Made by a program: the position numbers and the translations under genes
The notes under the pieces: generated by a model
What the model was told of the DNA's origin: nothing
The model's database searches: none
What the model saw: the letters and a program-made list of their open reading frames with translations, nothing else
Assembly: GCF_003837865.1 (NCBI RefSeq)
Contig: NZ_RQIS01000004.1
Span: 186,001-250,000, forward strand
From: Paraburkholderia dinghuensis
GTDB lineage: Bacteria > Pseudomonadota > Gammaproteobacteria > Burkholderiales > Burkholderiaceae
DNA: 64,000 nucleotides
Direction of reading: 5' to 3'
Shown here: one piece after another, positions 1 through 9,426 of the stretch
Layout: each line of letters starts with the position of its first letter
Position numbering within the stretch: the first letter of the stretch is position 1

Positions 1-377
1 AGTGTGGCGTTGATGCGCTTGACGACCTGCGGCACCGAGTTGGCCGGGTAGAGCGACTGGTCCGGGTACATTTCGCCGGCGAGGTTGGCGTCGCCCGCGA
101 CCTGCCAGCCCGACAGGTAGATCGCCTTGAGGCCGGCCTTGACCTGCTGCATGGCCTGGTTGCCGGTCAGCGCGCCGAGCGAGTTGATGAACGGCTCAGT
201 GTTCACGCCCTTCCAGAGCTTCTCAGCGCCAAGCTTCGCGAGCGTGTGCTCGGGTTGGATCGAGCCGCGCAGGCGCACCACGTCTTCGGCGGTGTAGTTG
301 CGCGTGACACCCGTCCATCGCGAATCGGTTTCCCATTGCCGCTGCAGTTCCTTCGCCTGTTCCTGACGGTTCGACAT
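1..377 (-). CDS. aceA: Isocitrate lyase, N-terminal part (gene runs off the left edge)
   Basis: This enzyme cleaves isocitrate to succinate and glyoxylate, the first step of the glyoxylate shunt, which is needed for growth on acetate and fatty acids. The first 125 codons are present. They contain the segment [19 protein letters not shown] followed by [18 protein letters not shown], which is highly conserved at the start of the isocitrate lyase barrel. The catalytic KKCGH loop lies outside the window. The ATG is preceded at six bases by a strong ribosome binding site, GAAGGAG (minus strand, 390-384). The upstream region to about 690 is AT-rich and probably holds its promoter. The family assignment is firm; the 3' boundary cannot be seen. 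Confidence 0.95.
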   Translation of the reverse strand, partial: MSNRQEQAKELQRQWETDSRWTGVTRNYTAEDVVRLRGSIQPEHTLAKLGAEKLWKGVNTEPFINSLGALTGNQAMQQVKAGLKAIYLSGWQVAGDANLAGEMYPDQSLYPANSVPQVVKRINAT

Positions 378-478
378 GGTGTGCTCCTTCGTTTGCCCGA
401 TAAGTAAGACCAGTCTGACTCGTTGACTCGACGATGAGAGACGCTTCGGGTGGTTTTCGCGCGTTTCGTTTCGTCAAG

Positions 479-490
479 TCTTATATAAGA
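479..490. promoter_or_regulatory. 12-bp palindrome in the aceA upstream region
   Basis: TCTTATATAAGA is a perfect palindrome about 100 bases upstream of the aceA start, at the edge of an AT-rich stretch (about 480-690) that contrasts with the GC-rich surroundings. It could be a -10 element or an operator. I could not pair it with a convincing -35, so its role is a guess. Confidence 0.3.
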
Positions 491-690
491 GTCTAGGCAA
501 ATCGATCTGGACGCGACAGACCGTTGGAGGGATTTGATGATAATTTTTAAATCATTAAAATCAATTGTTTGCGCATGTTATTTCGCGATGAGAAATGCAA
601 TTTCCCATGCTGCAACAGCGCGCTTTGTGCCACGCAGCACGATTTTTTACGAAGCAAAAATTTTTTTCGTATCGTGAAATGCCGGCGGAG

Positions 691-721
691 ATAAAAAAAG
701 ACCGGTGACGAAGCACCGGCC
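691..721 (-). terminator. Intrinsic terminator downstream of the rhlE-type helicase
   Basis: On the minus strand the hairpin GCCGGTG-CTTCGT-CACCGGT is followed by a run of seven T. It lies about 65 bases beyond the helicase stop codon. This is a typical rho-independent terminator. Confidence 0.85.
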
Positions 722-785
722 TTTCAGGAGTCGCTGCGGGAGCAGGGCGCGAAATGCGCTGTCGTGCTCCCGGGCGTGGTCGCGA

Positions 786-2507
<1,722 letters not shown>

Positions 2508-3043
2508 GAAAATCCTTGGTGAAACAGGAAATAGAACGTCGGCGCCAATCGGCATACCCAAGTCGTCTGATTTTGCAAACAAATCGAAAAACGGGGGCAA
2601 CCCGCCACGTGGCGGATTTTCGTTAGAAGCTGTTTCGGATGCGGCGCACCGGAACTGGTTTGCCGCCAGCCTGAGACAAGACGGCCTCTACGTGGAATAC
2701 GTGGAAGAGGCCAAGGCAGGAGGGGACAGGTTCTAAACTGGGATTGGAGCTTAACGCTACGAGGCGCCAGGCTGGCCCGCCCAGTCTGGACTGGGTGGCC
2801 GGAACGCGGCGCAGCGCAGATTATATCCGATTTTGTTGCGCTGCGCCAGACTGATGCGTTGGCAAGGGATTGCCTCGCGCCGCGGGCGGTGGCAAGCGCA
2901 CGGGTCAGCCCTCGGATCAGAGACGCCGGTATGCGCGGTGGGCGACACGAAGCCACGACGAGGCAGCCGCCGCAGCCGTCGCGGTGCCGTTTGGCGTCCG
3001 GAGGCTTGCCACGTCGGCGGCTAGCCGTCGGACGCACGGGCGA
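2508..3043. other. 536-base intergenic region with two inverted repeats
   Basis: No credible gene is visible between the helicase and the acyl-CoA-binding protein gene. The region holds a 14-bp perfect palindrome, CCGCCACGTGGCGG (2602-2615), inside the presumed leader of the helicase. It also holds an 11-bp perfect inverted repeat (2808-2818 and 2837-2847, arm GGCGCAGCGCA) with an 18-base AT-rich spacer. Helicase transcription must begin somewhere in this stretch. Confidence 0.5.
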
Positions 3044-3313
3044 TCAGCTTGCGGCGCCGCTCTTGAGCGACTCGACCAGCTCGATGTACTGCTGTTTCGC
3101 CGAGTCCTGTTCCGTTCCCTTCAGCGCGGACCATGCCTCGTACTTGTACTTGCCGACGATGTCGGTGAAACCGGGCTTGTCGCCTTGGACATCGCCTTTC
3201 GTGGCCTGCTTGTAGAGCGCATAGAGGCGCAGCAGCGTCAGGTTGCCCGGACGCTCGGGCAGTTGCTGCACTTCCTCGTGGGCTTGCGCGAACAGGGCGT
3301 TGATATCGCTCAT
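3044..3313 (-). CDS. Acyl-CoA-binding protein
   Basis: Small cytosolic carrier that binds medium- and long-chain acyl-CoA esters. At 89 aa it matches the usual family length of about 86-90. It shows the conserved signature YALYKQATKGDV, followed by KPGFTDIVGKYKYEAW and a final helix SAKQQYIELVESLK. These supply the tyrosine and lysine that contact the CoA phosphate in characterised members. It is a single-gene unit divergent from tsaB. A much longer frame runs upstream to 3907, but only this segment has family similarity, and it begins with the typical MSDINALF start. Confidence 0.93.
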   Translation of the reverse strand: MSDINALFAQAHEEVQQLPERPGNLTLLRLYALYKQATKGDVQGDKPGFTDIVGKYKYEAWSALKGTEQDSAKQQYIELVESLKSGAAS

Positions 3314-3481
3314 CGATGTTTCTCCACTCGTTTGATCGGAACCGCGGCGATAGTAGCAGCACGCCCCGCAGTTAGGCTGGAACGATTCCTCCAGAGCGGC
3401 CGGTCCGGCGTCGGGCAACGGACGAAGAACGCGCGAGCGCACGGACCATGCCAGGCCTGGGACCGCGAGTGGGCGCCGCAT

Positions 3482-3487
3482 TACAAT
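3482..3487 (+). promoter_or_regulatory. Candidate -10 element placing the tsaB start codon at the transcript 5' end
   Basis: TACAAT ends seven bases before the tsaB ATG. There is no Shine-Dalgarno-like sequence before that ATG. If this hexamer is the -10 element, the mRNA would start at or within a base or two of the start codon. The -35 region is weak (GGGACC or TGGGAC). Confidence 0.4.
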
Positions 3488-3494
3488 AGCGGTC

Positions 3495-4292
3495 ATGACT
3501 GACACCGTGCTGCTTGCCCTCGATACGTCGACCGAATTCTGCTCGGTCGCGCTGCTTCGCGCCACCGCCTCTGCCGGCGGCGTTTCCGTTACCGAACCGT
3601 ACGCCGAGGTGGCCGTGTGGGTGCGCCACGAGGCCACCGGCGCCGTGTCGAGCACGCGCCTGTTACCGGCCATCGGCGAACTGCTCGATGAAGCGGGGCT
3701 GTCGCTGGCGGACTGCGATGCCATTGCCTTCGGCGCCGGTCCGGGTTCGTTCACCGGACTGCGCACCGCGACGGGCGTGGCCCAGGGGCTCGCGTTCGGG
3801 CTCGACATTCCCGTGGTGCCGGTGGGCACGTTGCTCGTCTGTGCGGAGAGTGCCCGTTTGCGCGATCCGTCCGCGACGCGCGTGCTGGCGGCGCTCGATG
3901 CACGCATGGACGAGGCCTATTGGGCCGACTACGAATGGGATGCGGCGGCGAGCGACTGGCGCACGTTGCGTCCGGCGTCGCTCGACGCGCCCGGGCGAAT
4001 CGTCGCGCCCGACGTTCCGTTCACGCTGGCAGGCAACGCCGCGGCGGCGTTCGGCGCGCGGCTCGAGGCTGCCGGTACGGCCCGTACGGTCGATACCGAG
4101 GCGCTGCCGCACGCATTGCCGCTGGCACACGCGGCGCTGCGGGCGTTCCGCGCTGGCCGCACACTGCGCGCCGACGAAGCCGCGCCCGAATACGTGCGCA
4201 ACAAGGTCGCGCAGACTACGGCTGAGCGGCTTGCCGCCAAGGCGGCGGTTGCGAATGTGCCGCCCACCTCTGTCGACGAGGACCGACGATGA
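3495..4292 (+). CDS. tsaB: tRNA N6-threonylcarbamoyladenosine biosynthesis protein TsaB
   Basis: TsaB is the partner and scaffold of TsaD in the TsaBDE complex that makes the universal t6A37 modification of ANN-decoding tRNAs. The 265-aa protein has the ASKHA start LALDTSTEFCSVALL and the diagnostic GAGPGSFTGLRTATGVAQGL. It is somewhat longer than the E. coli protein (231 aa), with an Ala-rich C-terminus. It is the first gene of an overlapping operon: its TGA overlaps the rimI ATG. Pairing with rimI is common in proteobacteria. No ribosome binding site is visible upstream, so it may be translated from a leaderless message. Confidence 0.95.
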   Translation: MTDTVLLALDTSTEFCSVALLRATASAGGVSVTEPYAEVAVWVRHEATGAVSSTRLLPAIGELLDEAGLSLADCDAIAFGAGPGSFTGLRTATGVAQGLAFGLDIPVVPVGTLLVCAESARLRDPSATRVLAALDARMDEAYWADYEWDAAASDWRTLRPASLDAPGRIVAPDVPFTLAGNAAAAFGARLEAAGTARTVDTEALPHALPLAHAALRAFRAGRTLRADEAAPEYVRNKVAQTTAERLAAKAAVANVPPTSVDEDRR

Positions 4293-4783
4293 GCGGCGTG
4301 TTGATGACCGACCGCTATCTGTCGCAGATGACCGAGAGCGACCTCGACGAGGTTGCCTCCATCGAGCGGTCCGCCTACGAGTTTCCGTGGTCGCGCGGCA
4401 ACTTCGAGGACTCGCTGCGCAACGGCTACTACGGCATCTGCATGCGCCACGTGACAGGCGCGCTGATTGGCTATTGCGTGCTGATGCCGGTGGTCGACGA
4501 AATGCATCTGTTGAACCTGTGCGTCGCGCCCGAGGCGCAGGGCGCGGGCGCCGGGCTCACGCTGTTGCGCGAGTCGGTGCGCATTGCGCTTGCTAATGGG
4601 CTGGAAGGGATGCTGCTGGAAGTGCGACCGTCGAACCACCGGGCGATCCGGCTATACGAACAGTTCGGCTTTATCACGATCGGCCGGCGCAAGAATTACT
4701 ATCCCGCCCGGCATCACAGCCGCGAGGACGCAATCGTGATGCGTTTTTCTTTTGCTGAGGAGGGCGCAGATGGCGCTCGATGA
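4289..4783 (+). CDS. rimI: Ribosomal protein S18-alanine N-acetyltransferase RimI
   Basis: GNAT acetyltransferase that acetylates the N-terminal alanine of ribosomal protein S18. The 164-aa protein has the acetyl-CoA-binding region LNLCVAPEAQGAGAGLTLL and the conserved C-terminal LEVRPSNHRAIRLYEQFGF followed by GRRKNYY. The start at 4289 overlaps the tsaB stop (ATGA); a second in-frame ATG at 4304 is an alternative. The 3' end overlaps the next gene by 14 bases, which suggests translational coupling. The loop AQGAGAG departs from the usual QRQGLG pattern, but the fold-defining residues are kept. Confidence 0.92.
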   Translation: MSGVLMTDRYLSQMTESDLDEVASIERSAYEFPWSRGNFEDSLRNGYYGICMRHVTGALIGYCVLMPVVDEMHLLNLCVAPEAQGAGAGLTLLRESVRIALANGLEGMLLEVRPSNHRAIRLYEQFGFITIGRRKNYYPARHHSREDAIVMRFSFAEEGADGAR

Positions 4784-5816
4784 CTTCGCGCTCGAAGAAC
4801 TCGGCCTCGCGCCGCGCTGGGTGAGCAAGGGTGCGCAGGCGGCACGTGTGGGGACGGCGGTGGACGAAGTGCCGGGTGAGGACGCGCAGTCCGGGCCGGT
4901 TTCGGCGCGTGCCGGGGAGCCTGAGGGCGCGTCGATGGTGGCGCGTGGGGCCGACGTTCCCGCCCTGCGAGCCGATGATGCGGACGCAGACCGGCCGACA
5001 GCGCGAACCGGCGATCTTCCGGCGCGGGCCACTCGAACCGCCGATGTCGTAACTGCCAAACGTACTGCGCCGGACATCCGTTCGGCCGAAACGTCTGCTG
5101 CTGGCGTCCCGTTCACATCGGACGAGTTGCCGCCGACCGAAGACGATTTCGCCTGGTTCGACGCCGCGCCTGCGCCGTCCCGACCCGTCGGCGACGAACC
5201 CCTTTCGCAGCCCGCCGCGCCCCGCAACGACGTCGCGACGCTGGACTGGGATTCGCTCGCCGAATGCGTGACATCCTGCACGCGCTGCCGTCTGTGCGAA
5301 AAGCGCACGAACACGGTGTTCGGCGTGGGTGACCGCGAAGCCGACTGGATGCTGATCGGAGAGGCGCCTGGCGAAAACGAAGACCGCCAGGGCGAGCCGT
5401 TCGTTGGCCAGGCGGGCAAGCTGCTCGACAACATGCTGCGTGCGCTGTCGCTTGCGCGCGGCGAGAACGTCTATATCGCGAATGTCATCAAGTGCCGCCC
5501 TCCGGCCAACCGGAATCCGGAGCCCGATGAAGTCGCGCGCTGCGAGCCCTATCTTCAGCGTCAGGTTGCGCTCGTCAAGCCGAAGATCATCGTCGCGCTG
5601 GGCCGATTCGCCGCGCAAAGCCTGCTCAGGACCGAAGGCAGTATCGCGTCGTTGCGCTCCCGCGTGCACGAGTACGAGGGCGTGCCTGTGATCGTCACCT
5701 ATCACCCGGCGTATCTCCTGCGCAGCCTGCATGACAAATCCAAGGCGTGGGCCGATCTGTGCCTGGCGCGCGATACCTTGCGCGCCGGACGAGGCGACGG
5801 CGGCGGCGAAAAATGA
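4770..5816 (+). CDS. Family 4 (iron-sulfur) uracil-DNA glycosylase with long disordered N-terminus
   Basis: Removes uracil from DNA at the start of base excision repair. The catalytic domain (about residues 165-348) has the family-4 motifs GEAPGENEDRQGEPFVGQAG, NVIKCRPPANRNPEPDE and VTYHPAYLLR. Four cysteines fit the 4Fe-4S ligands: C170 and C173 (CTRC), the Cys of KCRPP and the Cys of ARCEPYL. The first 165 residues are Ala/Asp/Thr/Arg-rich low complexity apart from the start ALDDFALEELGLAPRW; typical family-4 enzymes are only about 200-250 aa. The start was chosen at 4770, preceded by GAGGAGGG and inside the rimI 3' end. Its stop overlaps the next ATG. Confidence 0.92.
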   Translation: MALDDFALEELGLAPRWVSKGAQAARVGTAVDEVPGEDAQSGPVSARAGEPEGASMVARGADVPALRADDADADRPTARTGDLPARATRTADVVTAKRTAPDIRSAETSAAGVPFTSDELPPTEDDFAWFDAAPAPSRPVGDEPLSQPAAPRNDVATLDWDSLAECVTSCTRCRLCEKRTNTVFGVGDREADWMLIGEAPGENEDRQGEPFVGQAGKLLDNMLRALSLARGENVYIANVIKCRPPANRNPEPDEVARCEPYLQRQVALVKPKIIVALGRFAAQSLLRTEGSIASLRSRVHEYEGVPVIVTYHPAYLLRSLHDKSKAWADLCLARDTLRAGRGDGGGEK

Positions 5817-6994
5817 ATGCCGCCCGGCCCGCGGACGCGTCCGGCGTTGATGTTGCCGGCTGTCTCGATGGGCTGACCGATCCCGCAGTGCGCGATCTCG
5901 CGTGGCTGCTTTTCAGCGCGGACCTGCTGCGTGCGCAACCGCCGCGGGCGCCGCTTGCCGAACCGTGGGCCGATCGCGTCGGGGCTCGGGCAACTGCTCA
6001 ATGGCTCGTGCGGCTCGACGGCGACCCGACGCCGCTCTGGGCGGTCCTGGAGGCGAGCCGGCCGACCCGTCTTGGCCGATACGCAGAGATCTTGCTCGGC
6101 TGGTTTCTCGAACACGGGCCGGCACCGAGGCTCATCGCGGCGAACGTGCCATTGCGGCGCGCGGGCCGCACGCTTGGCGAGTGCGATTTTCTTATCGAGA
6201 CGCCCGACGGCCGGCGGCTGCACTGGGAGCTCGCCGTGAAGTGCTATTTGCACACCGGCGATTCCCGCGAGACGCTGGCGGACTTCGTCGGGCCCAATCT
6301 GCGCGATCGCTTCGACCGCAAGTTCACTCATCTGCTCGATCATCAGCTCCGGCTTAGCGAGCGCGAAGAATTCGTTTCGCTCGGGCTTCCCGGGCCGTGG
6401 CTCGCGCAGATGTTCGTGAAGGGCTTGCTGTTCTATCGGGCGGGGAGCCTCGCGCAGACGCTCGCAAACGATCCGCCCGCGCTCGCACCGGGGCATGCGC
6501 GCGGTTGGTGGGTCACCCGGTCCGAATGGCCCGCATTCGCGGCGCAGCAAGTGGCGGATGGCTGGAGCGTTTTGCCGCGACTGGCGTGGCTCGCGACGCG
6601 CCGTATCGCGGCAGGCACGCTCTCAAGGAAATCGGCGGGCGGGAGTGCCGAGGACAACGTCACGCACCTTGCGACGTCATCGCACACCGCAGATCGGCTT
6701 GACGTGCCGGATGCGGTTCGCACCAACGCGGCCGGTAGCGTATTCACAGCGGAGAATGCAGCGCCGGACGCGGGCGCAGAGCGCGCACAACGTTCGGGCA
6801 GCTTTGCCGACCGGATGGTGACTGCCGCGCCAGTCGATCCCGAAACCTTGCTGGCCCGTCTGCCGCGTCCCGGCGAGCCGGCGATGGTCGCCGCCTTTCT
6901 TGGCGATTGTGCGAACGGTTACGTCGAGTGCTCGCGGGGCTTCATCGTCCCCGACGACTGGCCCGCACAGGCATTGGCTTTCGCGCGCGAATAG
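5813..6994 (+). CDS. DUF1853 family protein of unknown function
   Basis: This 393-aa protein matches the DUF1853 family by its core ECDFLIETPDGRRLHWELAV followed by KCYL and a preceding LGRYAEILLGWFLEHG. D125, E139 and K143 have the spacing of a PD-(D/E)xK nuclease-like core, so it may act on nucleic acid, but no activity is established here. The start ATG overlaps the TGA of the glycosylase gene, so it is the fourth gene of the tsaB-rimI-udg operon and is probably made together with a DNA repair enzyme. The segment of about residues 255-340 is low complexity, ahead of a conserved C-terminal block (GEPAMVAAFLGDCANGYVE). Confidence 0.8.
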   Translation: MNAARPADASGVDVAGCLDGLTDPAVRDLAWLLFSADLLRAQPPRAPLAEPWADRVGARATAQWLVRLDGDPTPLWAVLEASRPTRLGRYAEILLGWFLEHGPAPRLIAANVPLRRAGRTLGECDFLIETPDGRRLHWELAVKCYLHTGDSRETLADFVGPNLRDRFDRKFTHLLDHQLRLSEREEFVSLGLPGPWLAQMFVKGLLFYRAGSLAQTLANDPPALAPGHARGWWVTRSEWPAFAAQQVADGWSVLPRLAWLATRRIAAGTLSRKSAGGSAEDNVTHLATSSHTADRLDVPDAVRTNAAGSVFTAENAAPDAGAERAQRSGSFADRMVTAAPVDPETLLARLPRPGEPAMVAAFLGDCANGYVECSRGFIVPDDWPAQALAFARE

Positions 6995-7008
6995 CGCCGC
7001 GCGCGGCG
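6995..7008. repeat. 14-bp perfect palindrome between convergent genes
   Basis: CGCCGCGCGCGGCG almost fills the 16-base gap between the DUF1853 stop and the thiD stop. It lacks a T-tract on either side. It may act as a weak bidirectional transcription barrier, or be a chance product of high GC. Confidence 0.3.
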
Positions 7009-7010
7009 TC

Positions 7011-7817
7011 TTACCACCAGCGATAGAAGTGATGGACCGGCCCGACACCGTGGCCGACATCGAGGCGCCCGCTCGCTTCGAGCGCGCCGGTGAGGTATTG
7101 CTTGGCGTCGCTGACGGCGTCAGCGAGACCTGCACGCTGAGGCCACAGCGCCGCGATCGAGGACGACAGCGTGCAACCCGTTCCGTGCGTATTCGTGACC
7201 GGCACGCGCACAGCGCCGAGGCGTAGCGTGCCGCCTTCCTCGACGAGCCAGTCCGGGCTGTCGCTGCCGCCGAGATGCCCGCCCTTCATCAACACGGCCC
7301 GTGCGCCGAGTGCGCGCAGCGCCTCGCCTTGCTCGACCATCGCGGCTTCGTCGGTGGCCGGTTCGACACCGAGCAGCGCCGCGGCTTCCGGCAGGTTCGG
7401 TGTGACCACGCCCGCGAGCGGCAGCAATTCCTCGCGCAGTGCCGCGACGGCCTCCGGTGCGAGCAGCGCATGGTTGCTCTTCGAAATCATCACGGTGTCG
7501 AGCACGACGCGCGGCGGCTTGTGACGGCGTAGCGCATCGGCGACGGCGCGCACGATCTGTGCGTTCGCGAGCATGCCGATTTTCACGGCATCGATGCGGA
7601 TATCGTCGAACACCGCGTCCAGCTGCGCAGTGACGAACTCCGGATCGGGCGCGTGAATCGCAGTGACGCCGCGCGTGTTCTGCGCTGTGAGCGCGGTGAT
7701 GACGCTCGCCCCGTAGGCGCCGAGCGCGGAGAACGCCTTCAGGTCGGCCTGGATACCGGCACCACCGCCTGAATCGGAGCCGGCGATCGTGAGGACGTTG
7801 GGAATCGATGAGGTCAT
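7011..7817 (-). CDS. thiD: Hydroxymethylpyrimidine/phosphomethylpyrimidine kinase ThiD
   Basis: Phosphorylates HMP and then HMP phosphate to the diphosphate used in thiamine synthesis. The 268-aa protein starts with [20 protein letters not shown], the substrate-binding ribokinase-fold motif, and ends with the anion-hole and catalytic motif [15 protein letters not shown]. Its length matches E. coli ThiD (266 aa). The same reading frame stays open far upstream, but the family start [13 protein letters not shown] is clear. It lies 80 bases downstream of lplT on the same strand; no other thiamine gene is visible nearby. Confidence 0.95.
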   Translation of the reverse strand: MTSSIPNVLTIAGSDSGGGAGIQADLKAFSALGAYGASVITALTAQNTRGVTAIHAPDPEFVTAQLDAVFDDIRIDAVKIGMLANAQIVRAVADALRRHKPPRVVLDTVMISKSNHALLAPEAVAALREELLPLAGVVTPNLPEAAALLGVEPATDEAAMVEQGEALRALGARAVLMKGGHLGGSDSPDWLVEEGGTLRLGAVRVPVTNTHGTGCTLSSSIAALWPQRAGLADAVSDAKQYLTGALEASGRLDVGHGVGPVHHFYRWW

Positions 7818-7897
7818 GGCAGTGTGGAGAGCGGGCAGGGCGCGCGCATCGGATGCAACGCGGGACGCAAAAGCGCCGCGCTGACGCCGCGAACAGA

Positions 7898-9208
7898 TCA
7901 ATGCCGGTGATTTTCGCCGATCAGCGCAACGGAGTCGAACGCGCGCTGGTTGGCCTGATGACGGCGCATCACGAGCCACATCATGAGGCAGACGAAGGTA
8001 CCGAACAGCACGATCACGATGGTCACGGGCACGTCGAGCCAGATGAGCACGGCGTAGAGGCACAGCATGACGAGAACCGAGAGGTTCTCGTTGAAGTTTT
8101 GCACGGCGATCGAATGGCCGGCGGAGAGCAGAACGTGGCCGCGGTGCTGCAGCAACGCGTTCATTGGCACAACGAAGAAACCGGAGAGTCCGCCAATGAT
8201 GATCAGGAACAGGTAGGCGAAGAACATGTAGCCGCTCACGTGCAGATGGCCGATGCGCAGGCCCCAGTGCGGCGGAAAGAGATCGCGCGTGTAGAACGCC
8301 AGCAGCATGACGGCGATGCCCATGATGACGCCGACCGGCAGGACCGAGAGTGACCTCTTGAGCGGAATGCGCGCGGCGGCAATCATCGCGCCGGCCGCAA
8401 CGCCCACGGCGACAAGGGCCTGCAGGATCGCGCCCTCCGAGAGCGACATGCCGAGCGAGACCTCGGCCCACTTGAGCACGATGAACTGCAGCGTCGCGCC
8501 TGCGCCCCAAAAAAGCGTCGTGACTGCGAGCGAGATCTGGCCGAGCTTGTCTCGCCACAGAATCTGGAAACAGTCGGCGAAATCGGAGATGAGGCGGATT
8601 GGGCCGTGTTGCTGGCGCGGGTAGCGGGCGCCGGTGTCGGGAATGCGCAGATTGAAGATGGCGGCGATGACGTAGATGCCCATGATGACGACCATTGCGG
8701 CCTGGGCGGGGCTGCTGATCCATGCCGGCGTATGGCGGATCACATGCGATGCAATGTGAGGGCTGATGAGCGCGCCGCCCATGACGGTACCGAGAATGAT
8801 CGAGCCGACTGTCGTGCCCTCGATCCAGCCGTTCGCGGCGACCAGCCGTTCAGGTGGCAACAATTCTGTCAGAATGCCGTATTTCGCGGGTGAATACGCT
8901 GCGGCCCCGAAACCGACGACACCATAGGCGAATAGCGGATGCGTTCCCGCCAGCATCATGGCGCAGCCGAACACCTTGATCGTGTTCGTGATGAACATCA
9001 CGCGGCCCTTGGGGCGCGAATCGGCAAAGGCGCCGACGAAAGCGGCGAGAACAACGTAGGAAAGGACGAAGAACAGCTTGAGAAGCGGCGTCATCCAGTT
9101 CGGGGCGTGGAGATCTTTCAGCAGTGCAATCGCAGCGATCAGGAGCGCATTGTCGGCCAACGACGAAAAAAACTGCGCGGCCATAATGGTGTAAAAGCCT
9201 TTTTTCAT
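7898..9208 (-). CDS. lplT: Lysophospholipid transporter LplT (MFS)
   Basis: Inner-membrane major-facilitator protein that flips lysophospholipids into the cytoplasm for re-acylation. The 436-aa sequence begins MKKGFYTIMAAQFFSSLADN, typical of LplT, and has about 12 hydrophobic segments, with the MFS-like loop FADSRPKGRVMF after TM2. In E. coli lplT is fused in an operon with aas; here no acyltransferase gene is adjacent and thiD follows instead. The start at 9208 is chosen from the family N-terminus; a GAGGAAAG sequence lies about 11 bases upstream. A 7-bp GC hairpin (9236-9252) lies in the leader. Confidence 0.88.
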   Translation of the reverse strand: MKKGFYTIMAAQFFSSLADNALLIAAIALLKDLHAPNWMTPLLKLFFVLSYVVLAAFVGAFADSRPKGRVMFITNTIKVFGCAMMLAGTHPLFAYGVVGFGAAAYSPAKYGILTELLPPERLVAANGWIEGTTVGSIILGTVMGGALISPHIASHVIRHTPAWISSPAQAAMVVIMGIYVIAAIFNLRIPDTGARYPRQQHGPIRLISDFADCFQILWRDKLGQISLAVTTLFWGAGATLQFIVLKWAEVSLGMSLSEGAILQALVAVGVAAGAMIAAARIPLKRSLSVLPVGVIMGIAVMLLAFYTRDLFPPHWGLRIGHLHVSGYMFFAYLFLIIIGGLSGFFVVPMNALLQHRGHVLLSAGHSIAVQNFNENLSVLVMLCLYAVLIWLDVPVTIVIVLFGTFVCLMMWLVMRRHQANQRAFDSVALIGENHRH

Positions 9209-9235
9209 CTGATGCGATGCTTTCCTCGCTGCGGT

Positions 9236-9252
9236 CCGTCCGCCCCGGACGG
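9236..9252 (-). other. GC hairpin in the lplT leader
   Basis: A 7-bp perfect stem (CCGTCCG and CGGACGG) with a 3-base loop lies 28 bases before the lplT start codon. It may affect translation initiation; no known motif is recognised. Confidence 0.35.
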
Positions 9253-9426
9253 GTGGGTGCATCCGGGCTTATTACGTTCGAAATAGGTTGTGCGCAGGGC
9301 TTTATATCACGAAAATAGCTTGTTTCGGACTAGCAGAATCCTTGAGCGCCAGACTGGTGGGCCTTTCAGGCGCTGAAGCCACCCTGTAAGCTCCTGATTC
9401 GAAAGCGTCTTTACGAAAACTTCCCC

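Noticed and set aside
3314-3907. Upstream extension of the acyl-CoA-binding protein frame
   Set aside because: It runs into the divergent tsaB gene and has Ser/Ala-rich shadow composition; the family start is at 3313.
7818-8723. Upstream extension of the thiD frame by about 300 codons
   Set aside because: The extension lies over lplT in another frame and shows Arg/His/Pro-rich antisense-type composition. ThiD family length and motifs place the start at 7817.
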